From positions 558,001 to 622,000 of the forward strand of contig NZ_VJYI01000002.1 in NCBI RefSeq assembly GCF_008065375.1: a stretch of DNA of 64,000 nucleotides, in the 5' to 3' direction. Source of the stretch: Nonomuraea sp. SYSU D8015 (GTDB taxonomy: Bacteria > Actinomycetota > Actinomycetes > Streptosporangiales > Streptosporangiaceae). The notes below the pieces were generated by a model, which worked only from the letters and a program-made list of their open reading frames with translations, was not told where the DNA came from and searched no databases. A program made the translations under genes and the position numbers. This document shows, one piece after another, positions 7,213 to 16,282 of the stretch (within the stretch, counting starts at the first letter, position 1; each line of letters opens with the position of its first letter).

Positions 7213-8613
7213 ATGCCTGCCCGTTCCTGGGGCGTACTCGCCGTGCTCTGCGGCGCCATCTTTCTCGAGGGCATCGACGTGGCCATGCTCAACGTCGCTT
7301 TGCCGTCCATCAGGGCCGATCTCGGACTGTCCACGGGCATGCTGAGCGGGGTCGTGAGCGCGTACGTGCTCGGCTACGGCGGTTTCATGCTGCTCGGCGG
7401 CCGGGCGGCCGACCTGCTGGGCCGCCGCCGCATGTTCCTGCTCTGGCTCGCGGTGTTCCTCGTCTTCTCCGGGCTCGGCGGCTTCGCGGAAGAAGGCTGG
7501 GTCCTGCTCCTGGCGCGCTTCGTCACGGGCGTCGCGGCCGCCTTCATGACGCCGGCCGGCCTCTCGTTGATCACCACGACGTTCCCCGAGGGCAGGCTGC
7601 GCAACCGGGCCCTGCTGATCTACGCGGGGACGGCCGCGGGCGGCTTCGCGCTCGGGCTGGTGATCGGGGGTCTGCTGACGGCGTTCGGCTGGCGCTGGGT
7701 GTTCTTCGCGCCGGTGCTGATGTCGGCGGCGATCCTGCTCGCCGCGCTCCCTCTGCTCAAGGAGCCGGACGCGCAGCGGCCTCCGGCCCGGGGCTTCGAC
7801 CTGGCGGGCGCCGCGAGCATCACGGGCGCGATGATGCTGCTGGTCTACGGCGTCGTACGCCTGGAGCACCCGGCCGACGGACTGCCGCTGACCCTCGCGG
7901 CCTTCGCCGGCGGGCTGGCGCTGCTGGGGGCGTTCGTCGCCATCGAGCGCCGCACCGCGAACCCCCTGGTCCGGCTGGGCATCTTCCGTTCCGGCTCGCT
8001 GGTGCGGGCCAACGTGATGGCCGCGCTGCTCACGGCCTCGTTCTTCGGCTTCCAGTTCCTGGTCACGCTCTACCTGCAGGAGCTGCGTGGCTGGTCCACC
8101 ATCCAGACGGGCCTGGCGCTGCTGGCGGCCGCCGCCGACGTGGTCCTGGCCCCGACGCTCACCCCGTGGCTGGTCAACCGTTACGGCAACGCCAAGGTCG
8201 TCCTGGGCGGCCTGCTGTCGGGCCTGCTGGCGTACGCGTTGTTCCTGAACGTCGGCCTCGACTGGGCGTACGCGGCCATGCTGCCGTCGATGCTGCTGAT
8301 CGGCCTGATGTTCGCCTTCGTGTACGGCCCGCTCACGATCGTGGCCACGGACGGCATCGCCGAGGAGGAGCAGGGCCTGGCCGGCGGGCTCATCAACTCC
8401 TCGTTCCAGTTCGGCGCTGCCCTCGGGCTGTCGGTCGTCACGGCGGTCAACGTGGCCGCCCTGGGCGCCGCCACGGGGCCGGAGGCGGGCCTGAGCGCGC
8501 TGCGTACGGCGCTGGTGGTGCCGGTCACGGCCACGCTCTTGGCCGCCATCGTCGCCACCGTCGGCCTCCGCGCCCGCTCCCGGGCCGAGGAGCGCGTGCC
8601 GGCCGGGGTGTGA
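7213..8613 (+). CDS. MFS multidrug exporter, DHA2 (14-span) type
   Basis: 466-residue major facilitator protein with about 14 hydrophobic segments. Motif A-like GGRAADLLGRRRMFL lies between spans 2 and 3, and motif C-like segment GTAAGGFALGLVIGG in span 5 marks an antiporter (efflux) topology. It is divergent from the HxlR regulator and probably under its control. Drug or metabolite substrate cannot be read from sequence. The stop is only 1 nt from the end of the convergent Fpg/Nei gene. Confidence 0.88.
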   Translation: MPARSWGVLAVLCGAIFLEGIDVAMLNVALPSIRADLGLSTGMLSGVVSAYVLGYGGFMLLGGRAADLLGRRRMFLLWLAVFLVFSGLGGFAEEGWVLLLARFVTGVAAAFMTPAGLSLITTTFPEGRLRNRALLIYAGTAAGGFALGLVIGGLLTAFGWRWVFFAPVLMSAAILLAALPLLKEPDAQRPPARGFDLAGAASITGAMMLLVYGVVRLEHPADGLPLTLAAFAGGLALLGAFVAIERRTANPLVRLGIFRSGSLVRANVMAALLTASFFGFQFLVTLYLQELRGWSTIQTGLALLAAAADVVLAPTLTPWLVNRYGNAKVVLGGLLSGLLAYALFLNVGLDWAYAAMLPSMLLIGLMFAFVYGPLTIVATDGIAEEEQGLAGGLINSSFQFGAALGLSVVTAVNVAALGAATGPEAGLSALRTALVVPVTATLLAAIVATVGLRARSRAEERVPAGV

Positions 8614-8614
8614 C

Positions 8615-9493
8615 CTACTTCAGGAGCCGGGACAGGCGGCGGTCGGCCAGCGGCTTGCCGCCTGTCTGGCAGGTGGGGCAGTACTGGAGCGAGGAGTCCG
8701 CGAACGACACCTCGCGGATCGTGTCACCGCATACGTCGCAGGGCTGCCCCGTCCGGTTGTGCACCCGCAGGCCCGACTTCTTCTCCGCCTTGAGGTCCTT
8801 GGCCGCCAGACCGTGCGCGCGTTCGACGGCGTCCCGGAGGGTGGTGACGATGGCCTCGTGCAGATCGGCGATCTGGGCGTCGGTCAGCGTCGCCGCGATC
8901 TTGAACGGGGACATCTTGGCCGCGTGCAGCACCTCGTCCGAGTAGGCGTTCCCGATGCCGGCGATGACCTTCTGGTCGCGGAGCAGGCCCTTGATCTGGG
9001 TGCGGTTGCCGCCCACGATGCGCTTGAGCGCGTCGACCGTGAAGGACTCGTCGAGAGGGTCGGGGCCGAGGGCTGCGACGCCGGGAACTTCGTCCGGATT
9101 TTTCGTGACATAGACGGCCAGGCGCTTCTGTGTGCCCGCCTCGGTGAGCTCGAACCCGGGCGCCAGGCCCTCGTCGTCGGGCGCCAGCCGCACCCGTACG
9201 GCGAGCGGCCCCTTCCCGGGCCGGACCGGCTTCGCGCCCGACAGATCGTCCCGCCACCGCAGCCACCCCGCGCGCGCCAGGTGAATGACCAGGTGCAGGC
9301 CGTCGCAGTCGAGGTCGAGGAACTTGCCGTGCCTCGCCACGCCGGTGACGGTCAGCCCGCCGAGCGCGGTGACCGGCGGGTCGAACGTCTTGAGCGCCTG
9401 GATGGCGACCACGTCGACGCCCAGGATGGTGCGGCCCACCGCCCGTTCGCGCAGGAAGTGCGTGAGAGACTCCACCTCGGGAAGTTCCGGCAT
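8615..9493 (-). CDS. Fpg/Nei-family DNA glycosylase/AP lyase
   Basis: 292-residue base-excision repair glycosylase. It starts at ATG 9493 with MPELPEVE, in which Pro2 is the catalytic Schiff-base nucleophile and Glu3 the second catalytic residue. The H2TH region is seen in the centre (GGNRTQIKGLLRDQKVIAGI, conserved N and the helix-two-turn-helix), and a C-terminal zinc finger has CDVCG and YCPTCQTGG. Actinobacterial sequences of this shape are usually called Fpg/Nei family; whether it prefers 8-oxoguanine or oxidised pyrimidines is not clear. Much longer upstream reading in this frame is non-coding. Confidence 0.93.
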   Translation of the reverse strand: MPELPEVESLTHFLRERAVGRTILGVDVVAIQALKTFDPPVTALGGLTVTGVARHGKFLDLDCDGLHLVIHLARAGWLRWRDDLSGAKPVRPGKGPLAVRVRLAPDDEGLAPGFELTEAGTQKRLAVYVTKNPDEVPGVAALGPDPLDESFTVDALKRIVGGNRTQIKGLLRDQKVIAGIGNAYSDEVLHAAKMSPFKIAATLTDAQIADLHEAIVTTLRDAVERAHGLAAKDLKAEKKSGLRVHNRTGQPCDVCGDTIREVSFADSSLQYCPTCQTGGKPLADRRLSRLLK

Positions 9494-9537
9494 GCCACCA
9501 GGGTACGCGCCCCACTCCGTCCACAGCCTGTGGACGA

Positions 9538-10143
9538 CTACGGGACGTCCCAGAAGGCCAACTCGTGCGCCATCCCCTCGGCGAACAGCTCCTCCGCCCT
9601 CGCCGGATCGGGGGCGGCCTCGTCGATCATCTGCCCGATCCGCACGGTGAGCGCCGCGAAACCCGGGTCGGCGTAGGTGTCCACCCACGCCCGGTAGCGC
9701 GGCTCGGCCGGCGGGTCCTCCGCCAGGATCCGCCCGAGGCTCGAATACCCCCACATGCACGGGTAGAGCGCCGCCAGCCCTTCCCCGTAGGAGGCCGCGG
9801 ACTCCAGCAGGAAGGCCGTGTACGCGGCGCACGCCGGCCCCTTCACCGCGCCCTCCAGATCGGCCCCGAACTCCGCCGACAACGACCGGTGCAGGCTCAG
9901 CTCGTCGTGGTACGTCGTGTGCGCCAGGTCCACCAGGTCGCCCAGATGCGCGTCGGGCGCCTGCCAGGCCAGCCGGGAGAACACCCGGACGTAGTCCAGC
10001 AGGAACAGGTAGTCCTGCTCCAACCACGACCGGAACACCGGCTCTGCCAGGTCGCCCCGGGCGATGCCCGCCACGGTGGGGTGCTCCAGCTGGGACTGGA
10101 GCAGCGGACGGCCGATGGTGTGCAACCTCTCCGAGATAGTCAT
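9538..10143 (-). CDS. tenA: TenA-family thiaminase II / pyrimidine salvage enzyme
   Basis: 201-residue all-helical TenA protein. The catalytic Cys is present in ALYPCMWGYSSLG (about residue 132), along with Tyr/Asp in FLLDYVRVFSRLA, the YHDELSLH segment and the C-terminal Glu in MAHELAFWDV. This is the TenA_C class, which hydrolyses aminomethylpyrimidine to hydroxymethylpyrimidine and feeds thiamin salvage. It lies about 3.3 kb from the TPP-riboswitch cytX gene but has no riboswitch of its own. It is divergent from the GPP34 gene with 23 nt between starts. Confidence 0.9.
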   Translation of the reverse strand: MTISERLHTIGRPLLQSQLEHPTVAGIARGDLAEPVFRSWLEQDYLFLLDYVRVFSRLAWQAPDAHLGDLVDLAHTTYHDELSLHRSLSAEFGADLEGAVKGPACAAYTAFLLESAASYGEGLAALYPCMWGYSSLGRILAEDPPAEPRYRAWVDTYADPGFAALTVRIGQMIDEAAPDPARAEELFAEGMAHELAFWDVP

Positions 10144-10166
10144 GGCTGGGAGGTTAGTGTCGAAGC

Positions 10167-10811
10167 ATGACTGTGACGATCGCCGAGGAACTCCTGCTGC
10201 TGGCCTACAACGAGCAGGGCAGACCGCTCGTCAATACGACACAGCTGGACCCGGCGCTGGCCGGCGTGCTCCTGGCCGAGCTCGCCGTCGAGGAACGGGT
10301 GGAGCTTTCGGACAAGAAGCTCAGGGTCAAGGACCCGGCACCGGTCGGCGACGCCGAGCTGGACGCCACGCTGGCCCGCATCGCCGCGGAGAGCAAGGAG
10401 CGCAAGCCTACGTGGTGGGTGCAGCGGCTCCAGTCCCACAAGGTGCGCAAGCGCCTGCTCGCCAAGCTGGCGGACGCCCGGGTGCTGAGCGAGGAACGGG
10501 GCAAGGTGCTGGGTGTCTTCCCCGTCACGCGCTGGCCGGAGGCGCATCCAGGGGTGGAGGCGGATGTCAGGGAGCGGGTGTCCGCCGTGCTGGCGGGCGT
10601 GGACCCGGACGCGCGCACGGCCGTCCTGATTGCGATCATGCATGCGGCCAAGCTGGACCGGAAGGCGTTTCCCGGGGCGAGCAAGGAGCGCATCAAGGAG
10701 ATCGCCGAGGGCGCCTGGGCCGCCGACGCCGTCGCCAAGACCATCGCGGCCATCAACGCGGCCGCGACGGCCGGCGCCGCCTCCGCCACGATGGCCGCCG
10801 CCTCAAGCTGA
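10167..10811 (+). CDS. GPP34 (GOLPH3-like) family protein
   Basis: 214-residue GPP34-domain protein. Characteristic segments: TIAEELLLLAYNEQGRP at the N-terminus, the LAGVLLAELAVEERVEL helix, and WWVQRLQSHKVRKRLLAKL followed by RVLSEERGKVLGVFPVTRWP. In eukaryotes GOLPH3 binds phosphatidylinositol-4-phosphate; the bacterial role is unknown, though actinomycetes have many copies. The last 30 residues are Ala-rich (TAGAASATMAAASS). Confidence 0.88.
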   Translation: MTVTIAEELLLLAYNEQGRPLVNTTQLDPALAGVLLAELAVEERVELSDKKLRVKDPAPVGDAELDATLARIAAESKERKPTWWVQRLQSHKVRKRLLAKLADARVLSEERGKVLGVFPVTRWPEAHPGVEADVRERVSAVLAGVDPDARTAVLIAIMHAAKLDRKAFPGASKERIKEIAEGAWAADAVAKTIAAINAAATAGAASATMAAASS

Positions 10812-11337
10812 GCCCTCGCCCTTGCTGACACCCGGGCTCTCCAGGCCCCCGCATGGACAACAGCACTCCGGCCAGGGGCCCTGTCGGGCCGCACAGGCCG
10901 ACCGCAAGAGCGGGCCCACCGCGGGTGTGGGCGGCGGCTACGGGGGCCATCGCCAGCGGGGGCCGGCTGAGCCGACGTGCGTATTGCGCGGCGCGCAAAG
11001 CGGCGACGGGCAGCAACGCACCCGACACCCCGACGCACGAAGGCGCGCAGGCCCCTAAGCGGCCCGCCGACCGCCGTGCCCATTTGCCAGGAGGGCGCGC
11101 ACGCCCGGAAGCGGCCCGCCGACCGCTGTTCCCGGTTGCCAGGGGGTTGCCGCCACGCCACAGAGCCCGTGAGCGCCCGCTGCGCCGCTGACCAGCGAAC
11201 AGCCCCCGCGCCAGGCGAGCAGAGCCCACGCCGGGCTGCCGAGGCGGGCTCGGGCGGCGGGGTGCGGGCGCGGGCCGCCAAGGCTGCACGAGCGCGAGCA
11301 GCCTTGGTCGACGGGGAGGCTGGAAACAGCCCCCCGG
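10812..11337. other. non-coding stretch with an imperfect direct repeat
   Basis: About 525 nt with no convincing gene: the open frames here are Arg/Pro-rich shadows without ribosome sites. The only structure I see is a direct repeat of about 36 nt, 11057-11092 and 11109-11144, both beginning AAGCGGCCCGCCGACCGC and continuing through TTGCCAGG, with a 52-nt period. Confidence 0.5.
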
Positions 11338-12633
11338 TCAGTTGGCGTCGAGGATGCTCTTCGGGACCGGCTTGTCGTTCTTCAGGGCGTCGAAGAGACC
11401 CAGGGCCTTGTTGCGGTCCCACTTGACCGCCGAACCGCCACCGGCCACGATCTCGTTCCCGCCGAACGGCACCACCGTCGTCACCGGGCTGTCACCCATG
11501 GACAGTCCCAGCGAGAGCATGTCGAACACCCCCGTGCCACTGTCCACCTGGACGGCGTCGGTGGCGCTCATGGCCAGCGGAATGGACGTGAACGGGTTGA
11601 TGAGCACCCCCGGGCTGGCCGCCTTCTTCACGACCGCCCCGAGGAACTGCCGCTGCCGCTTGGTCCGCTCGAAGTCGGGCAGCGCGCCGCCCTTGCGCGT
11701 GCGTACGTATCCGAGGGCCTGGGCCCCGTTGAGGATCTGCGTGCCCTTCTTCAGCTTGAGCCCCGCCTTGGGGTCGTCCACGTCGGCCCGCACATTGATC
11801 TCGACGCCGCCGACCGCGTCCACGATGTCCACGAACCCGGCGAACCCGATCTCCATGTAGTTGTCGATGCGCAGCCCGGTGGCCGACTCCACGGTGCGGG
11901 CCAGCAGCTTCGGCCCGCCGATCGCGTAGGCGGAGTTGAGCTTGTCGCGCCCCCTGCCGGGGATGGTGACCGCCGAGTCGCGGGGCAGGCTGACCAGCGT
12001 CGGCTTGTCGCTGCCCTCGGGGATGTGCAGCAGCATCATCGAGTCCGTACGCTGCCCGACGGCGCGTCCGGTGGCCAGCTTCTTGCGCTCGGCTGCCGAC
12101 AGTCCCTTGCGGCTGTCGGAGCCGACCAGCAGCCAGTTGGTGCCCGGCGTGTCGGCGGGACGGCCCTCGTAGTCGTCGAGGACGCCGTCGATCCCGTTCA
12201 GCCGCGAGTCGATCCAGAAGATCATTCCCACGGCCGTCACCAGGAGCGCCACCAGCAGCGCGGCGACGATCTTCACGATCAGCCTGGCGGACGGCCGCTT
12301 GCGCGGGCCCCTCGGCCCTCTCGGCCCTCTCCGCGGAGGGCCCCCCTCACCGCCGCCCCTGGATCGCAGCGGTTTGATGGGGCTGTTGCCGGACCGGGCC
12401 CTGCCGTACACGCGCGAGCCGGCTCTCGGCGGCTCCCCCGGATGAGCGGTCTGCGGCGGCGGCTCGGGGATCTGGGAAGGGGCGGGAAGCTTGTGCGTGG
12501 GCGCCGATGCCCCGCTGGAAGGAACATGGTAGGCGGGCGCACCACCCGAGCGCAGGCCGTCGTTCTGCCGCGGAGGCAGCGGGCGCCCGTCGCCCGGCGA
12601 GCGCATGGCCCGCGTCCGGTCGTCCTCTGACAC
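11338..12633 (-). CDS. LytR-CpsA-Psr (LCP) family cell-wall ligase
   Basis: 431-residue membrane-anchored enzyme. A long Pro/Arg-rich cytosolic N-terminus (about 1-120) precedes one membrane span (IVAALLVALLVTAVGMIFWI) and an extracellular LCP domain with NWLLVGSDSR, RTDSMMLLHIP, LVSLPRDSAVTIPG, KLNSAYAIGG and the DFERTKRQRQFLGAVVKK segment; the Asp and Arg residues are the diphosphate-lipid and metal ligands. LCP enzymes transfer glycopolymers from lipid carriers to peptidoglycan. GTG 12633 follows AAGAGGGGCGAA, whereas the upstream extension has no ribosome site. The 295 nt upstream hold no other clear gene. Confidence 0.9.
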   Translation of the reverse strand: MSEDDRTRAMRSPGDGRPLPPRQNDGLRSGGAPAYHVPSSGASAPTHKLPAPSQIPEPPPQTAHPGEPPRAGSRVYGRARSGNSPIKPLRSRGGGEGGPPRRGPRGPRGPRKRPSARLIVKIVAALLVALLVTAVGMIFWIDSRLNGIDGVLDDYEGRPADTPGTNWLLVGSDSRKGLSAAERKKLATGRAVGQRTDSMMLLHIPEGSDKPTLVSLPRDSAVTIPGRGRDKLNSAYAIGGPKLLARTVESATGLRIDNYMEIGFAGFVDIVDAVGGVEINVRADVDDPKAGLKLKKGTQILNGAQALGYVRTRKGGALPDFERTKRQRQFLGAVVKKAASPGVLINPFTSIPLAMSATDAVQVDSGTGVFDMLSLGLSMGDSPVTTVVPFGGNEIVAGGGSAVKWDRNKALGLFDALKNDKPVPKSILDAN

Positions 12634-12928
12634 TTCGCCCCTCTTCCCTTCGGTATGCCATAGACGGTACGTCGAACGCCCCCAGCGTGCGGAGTCTCCC
12701 AAGGTCTCTCCATGGAAAATTACCGGGAGCCAACAGAGCGTAATGGAGATCACACCGGAGCCGGCCTTCCGTACCGGCGACAACACCCATGCGGTCACAC
12801 CGGAACGATCAACCAAGCGACCGTTTCACTGGCATTGTCGGGAGTTCTCCTCACTCTCTCGGCCGCCCCGTCCGGGGCCGAATCCCCGCCGCCGACCGGC
12901 AGGACGACGTGAGCCTGCGGCTGGGGAG

Positions 12929-13548
12929 CTAATCCGCACCGCGGCCGCCGGGCTCCGAGTCGACGCTTCCGGCCACGGCCCCGAAATCCATCGCGATGGA
13001 GAGTTCTGAGCACGCCCGGCGGAGATTGGACAGGCAGAAATCGAATGCTCCGCCAGGCGTCAACTCCGCGATCTCCATTTCCACCGCCACTCTGCGATTT
13101 CCCCGCAAGGACGCCGGAAAATACGTCCGCAGACGTTCGCACAATTCCTCGTCCGGCACGGAGTCGTCCCGCCGATCGCGGATGTCGCCGTAAACGGAAA
13201 CGCTCCATACGGTGTCCGGCCGGACGGCGGTCAGCGGGTCCAGCGGCGGCCGCAGGGGATCCTCCTGCACGTTCCTGATGCGGCACGTCATCCGCCGGCC
13301 GACCGGGACCCCGACGTCCGTCAGCACGCGCAGCAACGACATCCAGACCAGGTCGATCGTCTGTCCCCGGTGGATGCGCCGGCAGGCGGGAAATCCAGGC
13401 AGAGGAACCGCTTCACCGGGTCGAAGGTCTTCAGCCCGAACGCGAGCCCCGGCGTCGACGGGGCGGGGTGGGTGAGCACGGCGTCGCGCAGATCCTGCTC
13501 GTTCCAGTACGTCGCCGCCGCCTGGACGCAGACCCGTGGCTTCCACAC
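12929..13548 (-). pseudogene. frameshifted gene of unknown function
   Basis: Two overlapping minus-strand frames read like one protein split by a 1-nt shift. The 5' part starts at ATG 13548 (MWKPRVCVQAAATYWNEQDL) and reads sensibly to FLCLDFPPA near 13385. The 3' part, in another frame, continues sensibly from IHRGQTIDLVWMSLLRVL to the stop at 12929. In each frame the other half turns into Arg/Pro/Ala-rich nonsense. The combined protein would be about 205 residues. I recognise no domain. A sequencing error, a true pseudogene or two separate short genes are all possible. Confidence 0.5.
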
Positions 13549-13670
13549 GTGTCCACTTCACACCCGATCCGCCGGCGGCGCCAGCGCGGGTCTGATGGGG
13601 GGCCGTGCCGGAAACATAGTTGCCACCTGCTTCGTTACGGTAGGGATGACGTCTAGTGAAAGGATGATCG

Positions 13671-13716
13671 TGTCCGCTTCGGACCCGTGGAGTCTTCGCC
13701 CGTGCTGGGGCACGGG
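13671..13716 (+). promoter_or_regulatory. two-hairpin leader of the CBS-domain membrane protein operon
   Basis: Upstream of the GTG at 13738, GTCCG-CTT-CGGAC (13671-13683) and CCCGTG-CTGGGG-CACGGG (13699-13716) form two consecutive hairpins ending about 20 nt before the start codon. Such a leader in front of a CNNM/CorC-type gene could be regulatory, but it does not match the Mg2+ (M-box) or Mn2+ (yybP-ykoY) riboswitch motifs as I know them. Confidence 0.35.
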
Positions 13717-13737
13717 TTCCTCTGAGAGCTCACTACG

Positions 13738-15096
13738 GTGAGCGCCTATTTGGGGCTGCTGGCCCTGTTCCTCCTCACCGCCGCGACCGGTTACTTCGTC
13801 GCCCAGGAATTCGCCTTCGTCGCCGCCGACCGCGGCATCCTGCGTGAGCAGGCCGCCGCTGGTGACGCCGCCGCCGAGAAGGCGCTCCGGGTCACCTCGC
13901 GGCTCTCCTTCATGCTCTCCGGCGCCCAGCTGGGCATCACGGTCACGGCACTGCTCGTCGGGTTCCTGGCCGAGCCGGCGATCTCCGTGCTCGTCCGCCC
14001 CTGGCTGGAGGGCACCGGGATGCCCGACGCCGTGATCTCCGGGTTGTCCGTCGCGGCGGGCGTGTTCGTGGCGACGGTCGTCCAGATGGTCCTCGGCGAA
14101 CTGTTCCCGAAGAACCTGGGCATCGCCAGGCCGGAGCCGGTGGCCAAGTTCCTGGCCGCCTCGACGCTGGTCTACCTGGCGGTCGTGGGCCCGGTCGTGC
14201 GCCTGTTCGACTCGGCCGCCACGCGCCTGCTCAGGTGGGTCGGCATCGAGCCCGTCGAGGAGGTGGAGCACGGCGCGACGCCGGAGGAGCTGTCCCGCAT
14301 CATCGAGGAGTCGACCCGGGCGGGCGAATTGCCGCCCAGGCTGTCCGACCTCCTGGAGCGCGCTCTGGAGTTCGGCGACCGCACGGCGGAGGAGATCATG
14401 GTGCCCCGCCCGCGCGTGGTCGTGCTGCGCGGCTCGCAGCCCGTCTCCGACCTGCTCGAGGTCATGCGCGAGTGCGGCCACTCCCGCTATCCGGTGCTCG
14501 CCGACGACGGCGACGTGATCGGGGTGACCGGCGTGCGCGAGCTGCTCTCGTCCGGCGTGGACGAGGGCGAGATCGTCACGGTCACCCGCCCGGCGCTGCT
14601 GGTGCCCGACTCGCTGCCGCTTCCCTCCGTGCTGGACAGGATGCGTACGGCCAACGACGACATCGTCTGCGTCATGGACGAGTACGGCGGCCTGGCCGGC
14701 GTGATCACGATCGAGGACCTCGCGGAAGAGCTGGTCGGCGAGCTGCTCGACGAGAACGACCCCGAGCCGGTGAGCGCCGTCGAACGGCCCGGCGGCGTCT
14801 GGGAGGTGCCCGGCCGGCTCCGGCTGGACGAGGTCGAGCGCGCCACCGGCATCTCGCTGCCGGAGAGCGATGACTACGACACGCTCGCCGGCCTGGTCCT
14901 GGCCAGGCTGGGCAGAATGCCGGAACCGGGCGACACGGTGACCGTGCCGGTCACCCAGCCCACTGACGACCCGTTCGCGGAGGACGAGGCCGAGCAGGTC
15001 GCGCTTCTCACCGTGATGTCGCTGAACCGCCGCGTGCCCGAATGGGTGCGCCTGGCGCCGCGGCAGCACGCCCAGCCCGTGGAGGCGACGCGATGA
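13738..15096 (+). CDS. CNNM/HlyC-CorC family membrane protein with CBS pair
   Basis: 452-residue protein: an N-terminal DUF21/CNNM transmembrane domain (spans within residues 1-150, with FVAQEFAFVAADR and LSGAQLGITVTALLVGF), a CBS pair (about 220-345, starting EIMVPRPRVVVLRG, with VMDEYGGLAGVITIEDLAEELVGEL) and a C-terminal CorC/HlyC transporter-associated domain (VPGRLRLDEVERATGISLPE). Proteins of this family are linked to Mg2+/Co2+ export or resistance. GTG start. Its last 4 nt overlap the next, paralogous gene (ATGA at 15093-15096). Confidence 0.92.
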   Translation: MSAYLGLLALFLLTAATGYFVAQEFAFVAADRGILREQAAAGDAAAEKALRVTSRLSFMLSGAQLGITVTALLVGFLAEPAISVLVRPWLEGTGMPDAVISGLSVAAGVFVATVVQMVLGELFPKNLGIARPEPVAKFLAASTLVYLAVVGPVVRLFDSAATRLLRWVGIEPVEEVEHGATPEELSRIIEESTRAGELPPRLSDLLERALEFGDRTAEEIMVPRPRVVVLRGSQPVSDLLEVMRECGHSRYPVLADDGDVIGVTGVRELLSSGVDEGEIVTVTRPALLVPDSLPLPSVLDRMRTANDDIVCVMDEYGGLAGVITIEDLAEELVGELLDENDPEPVSAVERPGGVWEVPGRLRLDEVERATGISLPESDDYDTLAGLVLARLGRMPEPGDTVTVPVTQPTDDPFAEDEAEQVALLTVMSLNRRVPEWVRLAPRQHAQPVEATR

Positions 15097-16106
15097 CACT
15101 GCTCCTCCTCAGCCTCGCGCTGCTGGCGCTCAACGCGTTGTTCGTGGCCGCCGAGTTCGCCTTCGTCTCCTCCAGACGCCACCGCCTGGAGGAGATCGCC
15201 GCAGGCGGCAACCGCCTCGTCAGGATCGCCGCCAGATCAGCGGTGGGGGGCGGCCGCCAGCTCTCCCTCATGCTGGCCGGCGCCCAGCTGGGCATCACCC
15301 TCTGCACCCTCGGCCTCGGCCAGGTGACGGAACCGGCCCTGGAACACGCCCTGGAGCCGGTTTTCGGGGCCATCGGCATCCCGGAGTCACTACGTCTCCC
15401 GATCGCCCTCACCATCGCCCTGGCGCTGGTGACGTTCCTCCACATGGTGATCGGCGAAATGGCCCCCAAGTCCTGGGCGCTGACGCACCCGGAGCGCGCA
15501 GCCCTCCTCCTCACCCTTCCGTTCAGGGCCTTCACGCACGTGATGCGCCCCTTGCTCTCGAGTCTGAACGCCCTGACCAACGGCATCCTCCGCCTCTTCG
15601 GCGTCCAGCCGAGAAACGAGCTGGCCACCACCCGCACCCCCCGCCAACTGGCCATGCTGGTAGGCGAGTCAGGCCGAATGGGCCTCCTCGACAGAGCCGA
15701 ACACGACCTCCTGACGAGGGCCCTGCGCCTCCAGGCCGAGGGCATAGAGCGCCTGATGGTCCCCCTCACCAAGGCAGTGATGGTCTCCCCGGAAGCCACG
15801 GCCGAGGAAATCAGGGCGACAGCCGCGGAGAGCGCCCACCTCCGCCTCCTGGTAGGCGCTGACGACCAGGTAGTGGGTGCCCTACACGCAAGAGACGCCC
15901 TCCTGAACCCGAAGGGCAAGGCAGCAGACCTGACGCACCCACTGCCGAAGCTGCCCTGCGTGACCCAGGTCCCAGAAGCCGTGACAGCGTTGCAGGACGC
16001 AAGATCCCACCTGGCCCTGGTGACCAACCAATCAGGCACGGTCATAGGCATGGTGAGCCTCACTGACCTGCTGGGTGAACTCCTGGACACGAGAACGGCA
16101 ATGTGA
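15093..16106 (+). CDS. CNNM-type membrane protein with CBS domains (second copy)
   Basis: 337-residue paralogue of the preceding gene: CNNM transmembrane domain (NALFVAAEFAFVSSRRHRLEE; LAGAQLGITLCTLGLGQVTEP; HMVIGEMAPKSWAL) followed by a CBS pair with diverged first motif (IERLMVPLTKAVMV) and LVTNQSGTVIGMVSLTDLLGEL. It lacks the C-terminal CorC/HlyC domain of its neighbour, so the pair may work as a heteromer. The ATG at 15093 overlaps the upstream stop. The 3' third has visibly different synonymous codon use (many -GCA/-ACA/-TAG-type codons) from the rest of the window. Confidence 0.9.
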   Translation: MTLLLLSLALLALNALFVAAEFAFVSSRRHRLEEIAAGGNRLVRIAARSAVGGGRQLSLMLAGAQLGITLCTLGLGQVTEPALEHALEPVFGAIGIPESLRLPIALTIALALVTFLHMVIGEMAPKSWALTHPERAALLLTLPFRAFTHVMRPLLSSLNALTNGILRLFGVQPRNELATTRTPRQLAMLVGESGRMGLLDRAEHDLLTRALRLQAEGIERLMVPLTKAVMVSPEATAEEIRATAAESAHLRLLVGADDQVVGALHARDALLNPKGKAADLTHPLPKLPCVTQVPEAVTALQDARSHLALVTNQSGTVIGMVSLTDLLGELLDTRTAM

Positions 16107-16196
16107 CGTAAATCACATTAAAAGTATGGTCAAGCGATCAGAAAGTGATCTGCAAGCGAGGACTCCTACAGTCCTCCATCGGCACCATCCAAAAGC

Positions 16197-16232
16197 AAGT
16201 ACGTCCCGGCTCTTGCGATCCGGGACGTACTT
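16197..16232 (+). terminator. strong hairpin terminator after the CBS-protein operon
   Basis: AAGTACGTCCCGG (16197-16209) pairs perfectly over 13 bp with CCGGGACGTACTT (16220-16232), loop of 10 nt. It is the end of the 13738-16106 operon. Confidence 0.8.
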
Positions 16233-16282
16233 CGTCAAGGTGGGTCTGCCAAAGAACGAGGGCCACCACGACGGACGGGGGT

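Noticed and set aside
10977..11426. 149-residue plus-strand frame in the gap before the LCP gene
   Set aside because: Arg/Ala-rich, no ribosome site, overlaps the LCP 3' end in antisense, includes the direct repeat.
12712..12912. 66-residue plus-strand frame with a signal-like segment
   Set aside because: The hydrophobic run is short, the start lacks a ribosome site, and it lies in the LCP promoter region.
13560..13737. M-box or yybP-ykoY riboswitch before the CNNM gene
   Set aside because: The conserved sequence blocks of those motifs are not found; only two plain hairpins are seen.
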